From: Litomosoides sigmodontis
Taxonomy: Eukaryota; Nematoda; Chromadorea; Rhabditida; Onchocercidae
Assembly: GCA_963070105.1 (NCBI GenBank)
Contig: OY718807.1
Coordinates: 5,684,983-5,748,982, forward strand
Direction: 5' to 3'
Length of the DNA: 64,000 nt
Shown here: one piece after another, positions 12,854 through 25,233 of the stretch
Numbering within the stretch: the stretch's first letter is position 1
Layout: the number at the start of each line of letters is the position of its first letter
Notes under the pieces: generated by a model
What the model saw: only the letters and a program-made list of their open reading frames with translations
Database searches by the model: none
What the model was told of the DNA's origin: nothing
Made by a program: the position numbers and the translations under genes

Positions 12854-15087
12854 AACTGGAAGGGTAAGAAATAAGAGCCAACTATTTCCACCTTTTATTG
12901 CTAGTGAAAAAATCAGGGTTTTCTTTCTCTGGAAGTCTCAGCTTGTTTGCTGTTCATTTCTTTCTCTGCTGATGGCATTTCACTGTTAATTTGAGCTGTA
13001 TACCAGTATTATTTGTGGGAATGATCTTTATATTATTGACGAGGACTTCTGAATGATTTCTGATTCTAATTTTCTCCTTAATATCACTTGCTCACTGTGA
13101 CATTTGTGATTTTTAGATATCTATTCGTTTTTTTCGTTTCTGCCCAGTGCTGTTTAGGTCATCACTTATTCAACACATGAAGCCCAGTAATAAGTTTGCT
13201 CTATGCTTTTGTTTCTTATCTTTATGTATTAAGTTAGCGCAGACATAGTTTATTCTTAAATTAACTAGTCAATTTTGTTTAAAATAAGCTCACTGATGTT
13301 AATTTGCTGTTCTACTGCATTGGCGAAACTAATGTATTCATTTTTTTGAAATCGAAGGGAAATACAAAATCATCACTGTAAATGGATATCGTGGTGTAAT
13401 TTCAAATTTATCGAAGGATTTTAAAATCATTCGGTAATCTTAATTCTCAAGAATTATTGATTTCTCGTCGGTGCAAAAATTGTTCGAATTAATTTCTGCT
13501 GTGTAGCTGGAGTCAATTTATGTATTTATCAGGAGTATGTATTTAGTTAGGTGTTCGAGTTGTAGCTACTAATAATTTCGCTTCTAAATGATCATCACAT
13601 ATACGTGTACAATTATTTTATGCTTTCAATCGATCAGCGGTGCCAATGACTCCTTGCAACTTAAATATTTTAGCTGGTCGAAGTATTTTTCTTCTGTTCT
13701 CTACAGTAATAAACTGTAATAGCGAAAGATGCAGAAAGAACTCTATGTTTGTCATAATTGAGAGAAATCTGAAAAGCTTCGATCTGTTGATTTTTAGTTA
13801 TTTTGCACCATCGTATATGCTTTTTTATGCCAACAGCATCGATGTTAATAACGTGTTTCCAGTTATCTGTGATAGCCGCTTCGACACAACTTTTGTTCTG
13901 ATCGCACAGTGTTGTCTTCTAGATTCAGTACGGTCTCACCTGTGGGATCTCGTTTTTCTTTCATTTTTAAGTACAGATAATTTTATCTAGTGATTTCATG
14001 CCTTTTATTCTCCCCTAGTTTTGCCGGTTATCGACTGACCGATTTCACTTTTTTTTTCTAACCTTGATATCATTAGTGTTTTTTTTCTGACCTTGATATT
14101 ATTAGCACCACTTTTACTAAGAAAAAATTAATCTTGAAAAAGTGAGCTGTAAAGAGAAGTAATTGACATTTCTTTTCAATATAATGAGTTTTAAGACCTT
14201 AAAAAATCGATGAATTCCTTACGAGCGACCCATTGTTGCCCCTTCAGATTACGTGAGATGCTTAGCAGTAAAGATTGAGATTCACTGGGTTGAGATGCTA
14301 GAAAATGCTCCAATAGGCTAAATTGGAATTTAAGTGACTTTTCGCCTTCTGAATAAGTGAATGTGCCACTTTGTGTTCAGGATTTGAGACGATTTCAGGA
14401 TCTGTGAAGCATAATACGTCTCGTTTATTTTTATAGCTTGTTACTTACGGACTCATTTGCAATATATAAGATGTAACTTGCGGGACTAAAGTGGCTCGAA
14501 GCTTGAATTCACTGAGCTAGTTGTTTTTGCATTTTTAAGACAAGACCAGACTAGGGCTTTTTGAGATTTGAGTAGTTCCTAAAAAGCAAGTTTTTTACGC
14601 AAGCTCCATTCCCTGTACCACGATTCCAATGTCTAGTAGATGCGCGTCGTCTTGGCTGTAGCAAGTGTCTCATTTAGAAAGTGTCCTCAGAGGAAGGTGA
14701 GAAACGCCCGTCCGGTTTTCTGCTCTTTGTTAATCGCTTATTTCACTCTTTCTGCCCTCTTACTCCTGCTTTCTAATGTTGCTCCTTTTTCATATGCAAT
14801 TATGTATTGTCTTCTTTTCCGCCTTTCGCCCAACGTTAAAATTTTTTTTTCGTTTAAATTTTCCTTTGTTATGCCTTTCAAAAGCGATACCGGCATGAAG
14901 AGGTGAATTTTGCGGTTTTCGAACAATTTTCTCTATATCTTCCTTTGTATAAATGTTACTTGGATTTCACGTGGTACATAGCATTCACATGTATATCTGT
15001 TGGGCACCTATCGAACAAACATTAATTACAGTGGTGAAATCTTCAGAGCGGATAGGTTTCTCAGTGAGGGTGACTTTCAGGCTTGCT
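12854..15087. other. spacer between convergent genes
   Basis: About 2.2 kb of AT-rich DNA between the 3' end of staufen (+) and the 3' end of an unrecognised minus-strand gene. Open frames such as 13640-13990 (+) have no splice or family support. A small tandem duplication lies at 14049-14105. I see no gene. Confidence 0.5.
14049..14105. repeat. two-copy ~28-bp tandem repeat
   Basis: Each copy (14049-14076, 14079-14105) is a T-run followed by CT(A/G)ACCTTGATAT(C/T)ATTAG. It is a simple local duplication in intergenic DNA. Confidence 0.75.
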
Positions 15088-16614
15088 TCACTTCAATTGT
15101 TTGATATTGCCATCTCCGATCTGTATACATTTAACTGATCGTGATCTCCCATCCCTAATTAATGAATATGGTCCAAAAAGCACAGTAGTGGAAGTGCTTA
15201 ATTTCTCGAGCTCTGTTCCAACTTTGAAATCAATCTGCAAATGAGTAATTGCTGGAGATTTTATAATGAAAGTATTGCAGTGAAGTGCAATTTTTACATA
15301 CCTGCTAAAGGTTTAAATTTGTTGGCCTACAACTTGAGATTAAAGATAATCTAGTAGTCTGATGAATTAAACAGAATAGCTAGCACGCTAATATAGCGCA
15401 GGTTATGCCTAACTTTTTAAACTGTTTTGTTCAGTTCAGTTCAATCATTCATTTATAAAATGTAATTAAAATTAGAAGTAAAAAGCATTTTATAGATTTC
15501 GAATGTTAGGTGTTACCTGTGTAGCAACATCACGTCTGGCACTTCTCTGTTCACTGCTAGCAATTGGTGTTTGTTTCACTTCTTGGATCTAATATTAAAC
15601 TGTGTGCAGAAATTATTAAATTCCTGATATTTTTGCTCATCGTATGAGGGTGATATTTTCCCGAGATTTTGCACTACTCTATGGGTCACAGTGTATAATT
15701 CAGTGACCATTTGCGCCTGACAATTGAAAATCTACTTGCTGTGAAAGGTGGTTCTCAGATTCCGCTGTTACTGTTGTTCCTGATTGCACAATTGAGTTAA
15801 TGTCTTTGCTTGGTGTGGCAATTTTCGACTGATTTGGTGTGGATGCTTGGATAGGCCAGTCTGTGACTTGTATTTTTGCGTCGTGCAGCACAGCTTGTTT
15901 TAATGATTCCTGTAATGTCTCTTTTTCGGGTTCACATCTGATCATAATTTTTCTATTTCCGCAATCTCCGTGGCAGTAGAGCACTAGTGATTTCAGACTC
16001 CTTTCATAACTGCTTACGTGCTGTTGCTGAACTGATGGCGGTGGTGTTGGAAGCGTTTGTTCCTTCTGAGAATTCAGTGATGGCTGCGCCGTAGCTTGAA
16101 TGGAAAATTGAAGGGAATTGTCAACATGAGTTATCACAAATGATAGAGTCTTCCAGTGCAATCGATTTGAGCATTTTTGAAGCGATGAGCAGAGTCGTCT
16201 GCGAATCTGTCCACAATCTCTTTTAATTTAGCTGAGATGAGAATGATTTCGTTGCACTTAAATGCTAGTTTATTTGTTGTCTTTTCGTCTAAACAAGGAA
16301 ATCAGTTTGCTGCTGCCTTTTTTAATTCACTTATTTTGAGGTTATTGCAATTGCAATATTTATGACAATTCAGTTAATTGTACTTTTTTGGAGAAGGAGT
16401 GGTGGGGGAAAGCATTGTTTTGCTTTAAGTTGTAAACGCAGTTGAATGACCACATTTCAGTTTCCTGTTCACAGCCTATCTCTATTCTTCGCTGTTTGTG
16501 TTTGCTTTAGCTTTAACGACCTGACTGAGATGTAAATAGATGGGTGTTCCCCTCGTTAACATTGCATACCTCATGAAGATCACTCCAATCACAACGTATA
16601 TTTATCGTTCGCAT
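15088..16614 (-). CDS. unrecognised protein, about 244 residues, four exons
   Basis: I do not recognise this gene. The model is 16614-16570, 16206-15736, 15588-15517 and 15234-15088. All junctions are phase 0 with GT-AG borders, and it ends at a TGA. The ATG lies 7 bases after an ATTCAG acceptor, as expected for spliced-leader addition. The main exon is open for 157 codons, long for such AT-rich DNA. Its N-terminal part is rich in Cys, Arg and Trp (for example RRRLCSSLQKC). A Pro/Gln-rich stretch follows, then a compact segment with LVLYCHGDCGNRKIMIRCEP and TLQESLKQAV ending in VTDWP. That segment faintly recalls a ubiquitin-fold pattern, but I would not assign a family. No membrane segment is visible. 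The weakest point is the acceptor at 16207-16208, which has a poor polypyrimidine tract; a better acceptor upstream would put the exon in another frame. Confidence 0.5.
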
Positions 16615-17535
16615 TCTTGTCCTGAATTCGAAGCGCTAAGACGAACCGCTCCAAGGAATCGAAATACGATGCAATAAATAATAACGACTTATTCGAAATA
16701 ATATAATCAGACGGGATCCAATCATTTGACAGTTAATTATTAGAATACCAAATCAAATTTGAAATCAATCAGAGAAAAAAACTTGTTGTAAATATGTTTC
16801 GTCTTGTTTATTCATACTTACTTTATTAAAGTAACAAAGTAAATTAATGTAGATACCTTCTTCATTATTTTTTAGTATTTTGTGCATTTAAACAGAATTT
16901 AAATATATAAGTAAATGCATATGTACATTTAGTTTCAAAGATAGAAAACCTATTGCATTCTACTTTATCATACAGGTAAGTATTTCTCTCCCCCTCTCTC
17001 TCTACCATTTCATTTATGCCTCTCTGCATGCCTTTCCTTCATCAATTATTGTAAAATAATTGGAGGAGATTAGAAATTAACGGTACATCGAAACAAATTT
17101 ATTAATTCATTTCGTTCGGTCGCATAATTTCCGTCACACTTCTACGTTCCAACCTTCCCTTTTTCACACTTTCATAGCGTCAATCGATCGTTTTGAACGC
17201 CTAAAGTAATGTACTCATATGTTTTCAGCAGTGACTCATTCCGATGACTAATATTTGAAAGGTAGAAATTGTTCGCTAAAATATTCAATAATCCAAAATG
17301 AATTTTATTGTGAGGGTGTATGTGTTTACATTTGCTTGTATCTGTTTGCTTTTGTTTATACAATGTAATAAATATAAATACTCATTATCAAGGCAATCAG
17401 TTGCATAATCCCTACAGCAAACATTTTTCACATTATCAGTTCAGACGAACAGTCTATAATCGATCGATCGATCAATCAATCAATTAGTCGGTCAGTTAAT
17501 AAAAGTTGTAAAATGACTGTTCTCAATTTTTCAGC
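16615..17535. other. intergenic spacer with a simple repeat
   Basis: No gene is supported. It contains pyrimidine-rich tracts near 16985-17010 and a tetranucleotide tract (ATCG/ATCA) at about 17461-17484. Confidence 0.5.
17461..17484. repeat. ATCG/ATCA tetranucleotide microsatellite
   Basis: Three CGAT units are followed by three CAAT-type units in direct succession. This is a short simple repeat with no evident function. Confidence 0.8.
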
Positions 17536-19327
17536 CTATTTCATTTCGCTCACCCAATAATGCATAGGATGTGCCCGAGAGGAAATTACGTCTGCTTGAT
17601 AGTCGGAACGATCTGTCGGATCGTTGCTATCCACAGATGCTTTAGAGATTAGAATAATTCTTGTGCAACGGTTGATCTGAAACGAACATCTGTTTTAGTG
17701 ATAATAGAAATGAGTGCACTGGCGAAGAGTGCAAACAACAAAAATGTACGACTGTTTTTTTGGTGAAAATTCACGATGCTTTTTCGTTCGCTTTTTCTCC
17801 ACTGTTGTTTAGCTTAGTAGTCACTGATGCTATTAGCGCTCTTTGACGTCTCTACCTCTTTTGGCATCCTTCTCTTATTCTCCTTTGATTTCATTGCAAC
17901 CTAGAAATTGTAAATACTATTTTAGTCAATTATCTAATTAACAAAGGAGCTTTTGAGTATCACAGTTAACTCAATGATTCATCTTGTGTGGTAGTTGTGA
18001 AAATATCGCCATTTAGTTAAGCATATATTATTAAATGTTGCCGAAAAGTTAGACCAATTCAGTTGTGATTTTAAATTCAATCAACTGACTCTCCTGAATG
18101 CTGATGTCAATGCTAAAATATTTTAGCACAATTTCTTCAATTTTTCAAGTCCCAGAAATTTGTAATTAGTGTGAATGTTTGAAGAATTTGTTGACACTCT
18201 GAATATACATTGAAATATTAAAACAAGTTCAACACTTGAGATGTAATTAATAACAAAACAGTTACTTGATATTAGGTGAACAAATCCAGTATAATTAAGT
18301 AAAAAGTGCGAAAAGGTAGAGAGAAAGAAAGGGCCAAGTCATCTGAATTTCTTTTACAACAATTCTTTAGAAATTGAAAATTTTCTTTTAATTTTATGTA
18401 GTTGTTTGTGAATTGCGTAATAATTTGTCAAACTAAAAAGTGAGGACAGTTAAAACCTAACAATCTTTTGCTATTTTTATCGCAAAATTAATCAGAGGTT
18501 AATAATTAGTTCATCAGATGCAGTAATAACGATAATAACAAAATAGTGATATTAATAACAATGATAATATAATGGTAAAGAATTATTTTAAATTGAAGAG
18601 TAGAATGAAAATGGTACATTCCATCATCAATTCAATTTATTGTGCCGCTCCAATTCCAATGTTTCATCGAGGAAATGTGCTAGTCGGTTATTTTCCATAA
18701 AATTTTTGCTGGAAATTTCCAATATTTTCTTTTCTTATTTGAAGGAAATGTTGAGCGCAACAAGTGAGCTTTTCATCTTTTTGATTTTAAAAATTAATGG
18801 GAAGTTGTTGCCTTCCAACGACGCTCTGTCGTTCGTATTGTTTACACGATCTATTGAATTGAAGCACGCATCCTGAGAAGCGCTTACAATTCATTTCACA
18901 TACCATTTGCGTCGAATTTCCTGCTCTTATAGGTTCGGTTCTTTCAGGATGAGAGGAGGAGGAGAGTGTGGGAAGAATAGGTAATAGACTTCAGGTTGTT
19001 TATGTCATATTTCTCAGCAGTGCAATCTATGTGCGATCGCCATCAGCACCAACGACAACACAGCACAGAAGCACTTCTCATATCGCTTTCCTCACTGCCT
19101 TAAGCAACAGGTTGAAGTTGTCCAGTCATGCAGTCTTAGCTGCGTAAATTACTTACTTCGTCATTACCAATGAGATATGTTTGCACAGTTGCTTATCACC
19201 GATGCTACACGTCTTATCAATATAATTTGCACGTAATTATCAGCAAAAACCAATAACAACTTTGGATGGCTGAGGAAGGTAGGGGAGGTGCGGGGGCGGA
19301 TGTTGACGTTAATATTGCAACTTCCAT
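17536..19327 (-). CDS. candidate small protein, about 126 residues, six exons including a 17-nt microexon
   Basis: This is a tentative gene with no recognised family. Exons: 19327-19261, 18920-18904 (17 nt), 18872-18820, 18112-18055, 17900-17856 and 17676-17536. Phases run 1, 0, 2, 0, 0 and match at every junction, and the last exon ends at TAG. Several splice sites are strong (acceptors CTTCAG before the ATG, TTTCTAG, GTTTCAG; donor GTATGT after the microexon). Others are weak (donors GTTGTT, GTTGGA, GTCTAA). The last exon is the most protein-like, with RIILISKASVDSNDPTDRSD and RAHPMHYWVSEMK. The product is hydrophilic with no signal peptide or membrane segment. The last exons may be real even if the 5' part of the model is wrong. 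A plus-strand frame over 18640-18876 is also open, so chance cannot be excluded. Confidence 0.35.
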
Positions 19328-21359
19328 CTGAAGTAACAGGTACCGTAGTAATTAGCATGGGAATTCATCAGTTCACCTCTTCCTATCTTTTAAATATTTT
19401 TGAAAACAGGAAAAAAGTTATTGAAACGAAATGAGCGTTTTGTTTTAGGAGATGAAATTACAAGCATTCCGCTCACATTTTTTATTTTTCCACCATTTCT
19501 TCTCCTCTCGTCCACCTCCTCCTTCCTGCCATTTGTTTGTACTTCCATTATTGCAGGTGGAAACATTCTCATGACGCGCTGTTATGAATAGTTCAACTGG
19601 CACGGAATATAATTTATACTACTCAAATGCTGACGCCATTCGTCATTCGAACACCGACAATTAGAGTTGTTTCTTATTTTCTCAGTTATTTCAAGTTGTA
19701 AAATTTTAGTTGAAAGAAATCATTGATAATATCACAAGCGGATTGCGGATTAGGAAAACTGTTGAGCAGGGAATTTAAATTGATGGAAAAATTCGTTGCG
19801 CTTAATTTCAAGCTAATCAATGCTAGCATTGAGATGCTCAGTTATTACTATTATTCATTATTTATTATTATATTATGGTTGTTCATTATTGATATTTATT
19901 ACTGTTAATTATTAAAGCGAATAAAACAGTCGCATATTTATACTTTAGCAGCAAAGTAATTGAATTCATGAATCGAATTATTACTTAATGTCTTTGCTGG
20001 GTAGATATCGAATAGCAATATCGTTCTACTAAAAATGGCATTACTCACAGATCGATCAATAACTTTTCAAGTAATTCGTAAAAATCAGACGTATAGCATT
20101 TCGTAAATCGCACTTGAAAGATGAAAGGTCATCCCTTTTGTCATTCAATTCTCTATTTCCGAAAATGTTTGCATAATTTACCTTGAAGAATTTTACTGCG
20201 CAATTGAATTAAATGCCCCGATTTCACTTAAAATAGGGTTATTCCAAATAGCTATCGCATAAATTATTCCTTGTGTAAGTTTGCTCTGCCGATCAGTCCG
20301 AAGTGTCATGTTTCATACCCATTGTAGCTGTGATGAATCCAGCTTTTTGGAAAAGTTATTTTAATAATTATTAAACTGAGCGTAAGTTGTCTTAGTTCAC
20401 GTGGACGGTGAAAATGCGAGTTAAGTTTCTGAAGTTTCTTCAACTGACTAATTTATTGATTCGAATTGGCATTGTTCACTTCTCACATTCAAACGATGTT
20501 ACGTTTTGTAGCGCAAAATTTTGTTTATTTGAATTGATTTGAGCTGCACAACTTATTTCTCTCATTATTTTTCATATGTAACAGTTTGGCTTGCTGGATG
20601 TTAGTGGGAATGTGTGTCAGTTATGTTGGAGTCAAATTGAAGTGGAATAAATCCTACCGTTTCATCCCTCTCTCACTCTCTCCCTCGCTTAACCAGTTTT
20701 TTCGTTGTATAAACTTTACTGGTGAACAGCAGACATTAAACAGTAACGGTTGGTTGTAGAATTAGGCGCATTGTCACTGATCATGCAATTTTCATAACTT
20801 TTCATTTTTCACTTTGAACTATTATTGATCGTTGCTTTCGTATTGCTTATCAACAAACATTATTAAAGCAATCATTGAAATTTTAATTTTACAGATTTCT
20901 TCGAAAAAGAGAGTATTGTTTTTTTTCAAGTCCGAAAAATACGTATGATGTTAGATTTTCTGCTTATAACGTGCGATTTTTAATTGTTCTTGCCACTTGA
21001 AAGCTATTGATAATTTCAAATTTTGAATTAACCTTCATCGAGCGCCACATACATTGCACCATTTCAGTATTGCAATTGAAATTCAACTTTCTCACATAAT
21101 TCGCTAACTTTCATGCACTTTCTGTTGTAAAAAAGTGATTTATAGGTCGGGAAAAGTTAGCTGTCAGCGCATAATTATGCTGTAGAATTTTTGCTTGTAA
21201 AATCCACCGGCTGTCATAATATTTATCGGTACTTACCAGTGTTAGCACTATTACCATCACATACTACTGCCACCGCTACTGACATTTACTACTACTACTC
21301 CACTTCTATCCTACCATCCGCTTCACTAATCTCTTCCTCACTACCGAACTTCTGGAATA
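19328..21359. other. intergenic region upstream of the four-TM gene
   Basis: About 2 kb with no supportable gene. It contains pyrimidine-rich runs (for example 19490-19530 and 20665-20690) and short AT-rich frames on both strands. It presumably holds the promoter regions of the flanking divergent genes, but I cannot point to a specific element. Confidence 0.45.
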
Positions 21360-24300
21360 ATGACAGCGCGCTCAAAATACTACTGCCAAATACAGGTTCA
21401 TCCATTTGAAACATTCATTAGTTAATTTTAACATATTTTTTCTGTCAATTTTTAACTTGTAAATTCTTAATTGGAAAGTAGTTATTATTGTCAAATGAAT
21501 CTTCCGAAATTCTGCGGAAATAGTTAACTATAAATGGAAGCAATAATTTTAGCATTAACATTGAAATTGTCCACCACAGGCATCTGACGTTTTCACTTGC
21601 AAATGATAGGAGGAGAAACGTGTTTCAGTTCAACTGAATGATCCTCCTAAAATGATGCCTTTTAATCTCAACTGATTTGCATTTTCATGGCTATTTTAGA
21701 ATTTATGTGTATTCCTAAATGAAAGCAGAAGCTAATAACAGATTGCTTAATTTCTTCTCTTTTACGGAGCAGTTTTTTTTTCAGACGTGTAATATCATAC
21801 TAATCATTGTTGGCCTTGTGGCTGTAGGCCTTGCGGCGAGTCAATTTTCAAATCTTTCCCTCAACAATTATCGGTAAGTTGTCTTCTCTTAATTTTTACT
21901 CCTTTCACCACAATAATTATGCGAATTAGTGCGTATTGCATAGAGTTCATACTTTAAAAAGTTATCAGAAAGCGTCTCTCACTCCCCCCTTGTGTGTAAT
22001 GTTAAGTAAGTGGAGAATTGTATGAAAAATGAGCACTTTCAAAGTTTCTATTCTCTAGGATCTTTGAGTCATCTTAATGATATGATTGGAAAAGGGAAAG
22101 TTATTTTTAGGAAGATCGATCTACGACTGCTAAGTTGGATTTATGTGCTTGCTGGCCTAGTAGGCCTTTATGCATTGTCCTGCAATCATGGAATTGTTGT
22201 GGCTAAGACAGTACATTGTGTATCAATCGCTGTAGCTATCTATTCCACGGCATTCTACTGCGTTACGCTTTCCAGGGTAATTATTATGACAGTAGTGGAA
22301 TCTTACTTGCGAACGATAATCGAACGATAGAAAAGAGTAAAGATTGGAATAAGGTTTCGCAGTTAGCCGCTCGAACTTCTTTCAAATTAGGCTTAACTTT
22401 ATGGATTGAAAATGCCTGCAAGTGTTATTCAGATAGTACATCTGCACGACGCATTAATGGATGAGAAAGGCAGTCATCAAAATGAAATGCAATATCAGTA
22501 TGATCCAAGGAGGAATTTTACGGGAAGCCTGGTCATCTGCTCCCTCATGATTGTAATACCGGTCATTGCTTGTTTAGCGGCACTCGCTGCTGCAGCTCTT
22601 CTTGGTCGCATTGTCGTCGTTAGCCAACCTAGTTGGCCACAGTACTCGGTGAATAGACATATATCTTTACACTTACCGGTTCTTATCATTTTGTTGATAG
22701 AAACATCGGTCATGAATGAAATGTTGCCTTTCATGTAATCCTTTTAACCTTTCAGCATTCTTAGATTTTTCAAGATAATAATTCTGTCGTAATTCGAAAA
22801 TTTAGAAATTTAAAAAGTTGTAATATGATTTATAGCGTGACCAGAATAAAAAATATCGTGCGAATCGTCTAGGCCTTACTACGTTAGCTGTAATAAAATT
22901 ATTTTTGGCATTATGCGCTCTGATTCTGGCTATTTTTCTCGAGTATGAGCATCAAATGGTTAGTCTTTATTTGGTATTATCCCTTAATTGTCACCAATGA
23001 GTTCAGTCTGGATTTCTGAAACCGAAATGCTCCATTCTGACAAAATTTTTTTTAATTTTATTCTTAGTTTGATCGTCAATAGCACTTACTATTTCAGATA
23101 TCAAGTCGAGATCCATTCGTGCTGATCGCTGTCGATCACATTGCTTCACTTCTAGCAATTGTTAGCGCAGTCGTAGATTTGCATTCAGCTGCCGTCAACA
23201 GACAACCTGTAGCTAACTATAAGGTTTATTTTTTTTATCGTTGGACATTTAGTTATACGTACATCGATCGATCTTTATATAATATCATTTTAATAACAGT
23301 GATTTTTCAGAATAAAAAAAACTTATTTTGCATTTGATGGATGAATTGATTTGTAGGTTGCAATTGGAATATCTGTGATCGCAGCAGTTTGGTGTCTTAA
23401 ATCATTGGACGTTGAAATGTACCCCTATTATTATAACGATATTCGGATGTGGCGAGGAGTAAATGCAATTATTCAAAATGATACAAAAAGTTAGTCCTCT
23501 CCTTTTTCCTCGCTGCAGATTGAAGTTTTTCTTTCTCATCAGATTCTTATCTCTATCACATTGTGATAAGATATCTTCTTTCCTTCCTTTACAAGACGAA
23601 AACTTCGAACTCTGAAATTAACAAATTTTGACTTCACGTTTGCTTTCGATTCGTACAAAGCGACACATATCATTCGTTGTAAGAGATTTTATTCCGTGCT
23701 ATTATTGATATTCTTCTAAATTACAGCACAATTCATCAACAGTACGATTGATCGAACTCACTTGATCGTCATAATTGAAAGTATTTTAGTGGGATTGCTT
23801 GCTTTACTTTTCTGTTTAAACTTGCTAACTGCTGTTCAAGCTGGTAAATGCATCCAATACGAGTATTATAACGAAGATCCAATGAATCAGAAGAGCGTCG
23901 CATTCCAGAGCAGGTTTGTTTCTATTTTCATACAAGTTGGAAGTGCTTCTCTTCTCGTATCCTAGCAAACTAAAGCAATAGTTCCTCGTAGATTGGTTAA
24001 TTAGGAGAATTAGAAGAAGCGCTACTCAACTTTAAGCAAAAAAAGCAATAAAAATCCTTGGCAGAAAGAGTAATTTATTTAGATATTGAAAGAACGAAGT
24101 AACAAATCATTTGATCAAAGTGAATTGATTTTGATTGATCGAGCGCATGCAAGCAATTTTTTCAGATGCTTGGGGTTGTTGCATTTGCTCTGGGGAATGT
24201 CACTTATGACACTTGTGGTACTTGGATTAATCGACGTGCCCTGGAATACAAATTATATCGGCGCTGATTTAATGTGGCTCACCATCTTATTGTTTGCTAC

Positions 24301-24948
24301 AAGTATACTACACATTACACATTCTGGGTAACTTTTAAAATGACTTTTAGCTCGAACTATCTGTTTAATCTAACTCCAGTCAAGCATTTATGCAATCCTT
24401 ACTGTGATGACTGCTATCAATAAAGTGAAAGGTAGCAACATAACTGACAAGTTAATTATAAATAATTTGTTTTAATTGTAGCTCACAGTTATCAGTGCAT
24501 TTCCTACTCGGCTTTATCTGCTTTATGTGCTGCACGGAAAAGATGTGCTCCACTATTAATCTCACGTATCAATCCGCAACTCATTCTGCTTTCATTCACG
24601 GTCCCAGGGATTCATACCTTGGACGACTGATTTTGCATTGCATGCAACTTGCGGTCTGTAGCGTTATCAGTGCCATCATTCACATTTAAACTGGAACAGA
24701 CGCAATAACTTTTTGTATAAAATGATAAATCTTTTTATATTGAAATAATATTCAGGAATGTAAAACATATTTAAAAATAAATTTATTGCAATTTTCGGTT
24801 CTTCTACTAACTTCAAGCAAAAATTATAAATTCGTTGTTATTTCAGATCCTGTTCCTCGAAACTCTTACGTCACTTTTTTCTATTATTATATTCGGTGGT
24901 GCACTAAAAGAGCGATATCGTCACGCAGTAAAGCATTCAACATGTTAG
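21360..24948 (+). CDS. polytopic membrane protein built of repeated four-TM modules (part A)
   Basis: This is a multi-pass membrane protein of unknown function, about 549 residues, 12 exons: 21360-21395, 21785-21873, 22111-22276, 22433-22648, 22836-22958, 23098-23223, 23357-23489, 23727-23935, 24083-24327, 24385-24431, 24496-24653, 24847-24948. All phases agree. It starts MTARSKYYCQIQ and goes straight into a membrane helix. I count about twelve hydrophobic segments forming three four-TM units (about residues 12-165, 180-345, 385-540). The loop between the third and fourth helices of each unit carries an N-glycosylation sequon (NFT; NDT and NST; NLT). That loop pattern recalls claudin-, tetraspan- or MARVEL-like architectures, but no signature motif is present. 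The TAG stop is followed by AATAAA at 24988-24993. GTTAGT overlaps the stop and could instead be a donor joining the next gene. The end of exon 24496-24653 could also be nine bases later. Confidence 0.75.
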
Positions 24949-25233
24949 TATTCAAATGATTTCATCATTTGAAATGCCGTTATTTTAAATAAAATTTGAA
25001 AATCTAAGAGCAAAATCTACTCCATTTGAAGTTGTGAAATTGGAATATAAAACCAACAAGTGGAAAAGTGCAACTCACTGCACTGCACGTAGTTAATAAA
25101 GTGCAGTAGGTGACATTTGATAGAGAAATGGATTTCAATTTCATATCCTGCTCTTCCTCTCTCCCTCTCTCCCCTTGGTTTTGCGCTACAATTACTTGAT
25201 CGGATAAAAGTAGTAATATCAGTAAATTGAGGT
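24949..25233 (+). other. spacer between the two four-TM genes
   Basis: This 285-base gap carries AATAAA (24988-24993) 40 bases after the upstream stop, then a pyrimidine-rich run (about 25140-25180) and AG dinucleotides shortly before the next ATG. That order fits an operon-type intercistronic region with downstream trans-splicing. It also fits a plain intron if GTTAGT at the upstream stop is used as a donor. Confidence 0.45.

Noticed and set aside
13640..13990. 116-codon plus-strand frame
   Set aside because: It lies in a spacer, has no acceptor or family pattern, and its composition looks like translated AT-rich noise.
18640..18876. 78-codon plus-strand frame
   Set aside because: It overlaps a phase-consistent minus-strand exon candidate and is rich in Phe, Ile and Ser as expected from AT-rich noise. 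It does lower confidence in that minus-strand model.
22010..22110. ATG-initiated upstream extension of exon 22111-22276
   Set aside because: The TTTTTAG acceptor at 22109-22110 and phase from 21873 give a clean membrane protein. The upstream codons are intron.
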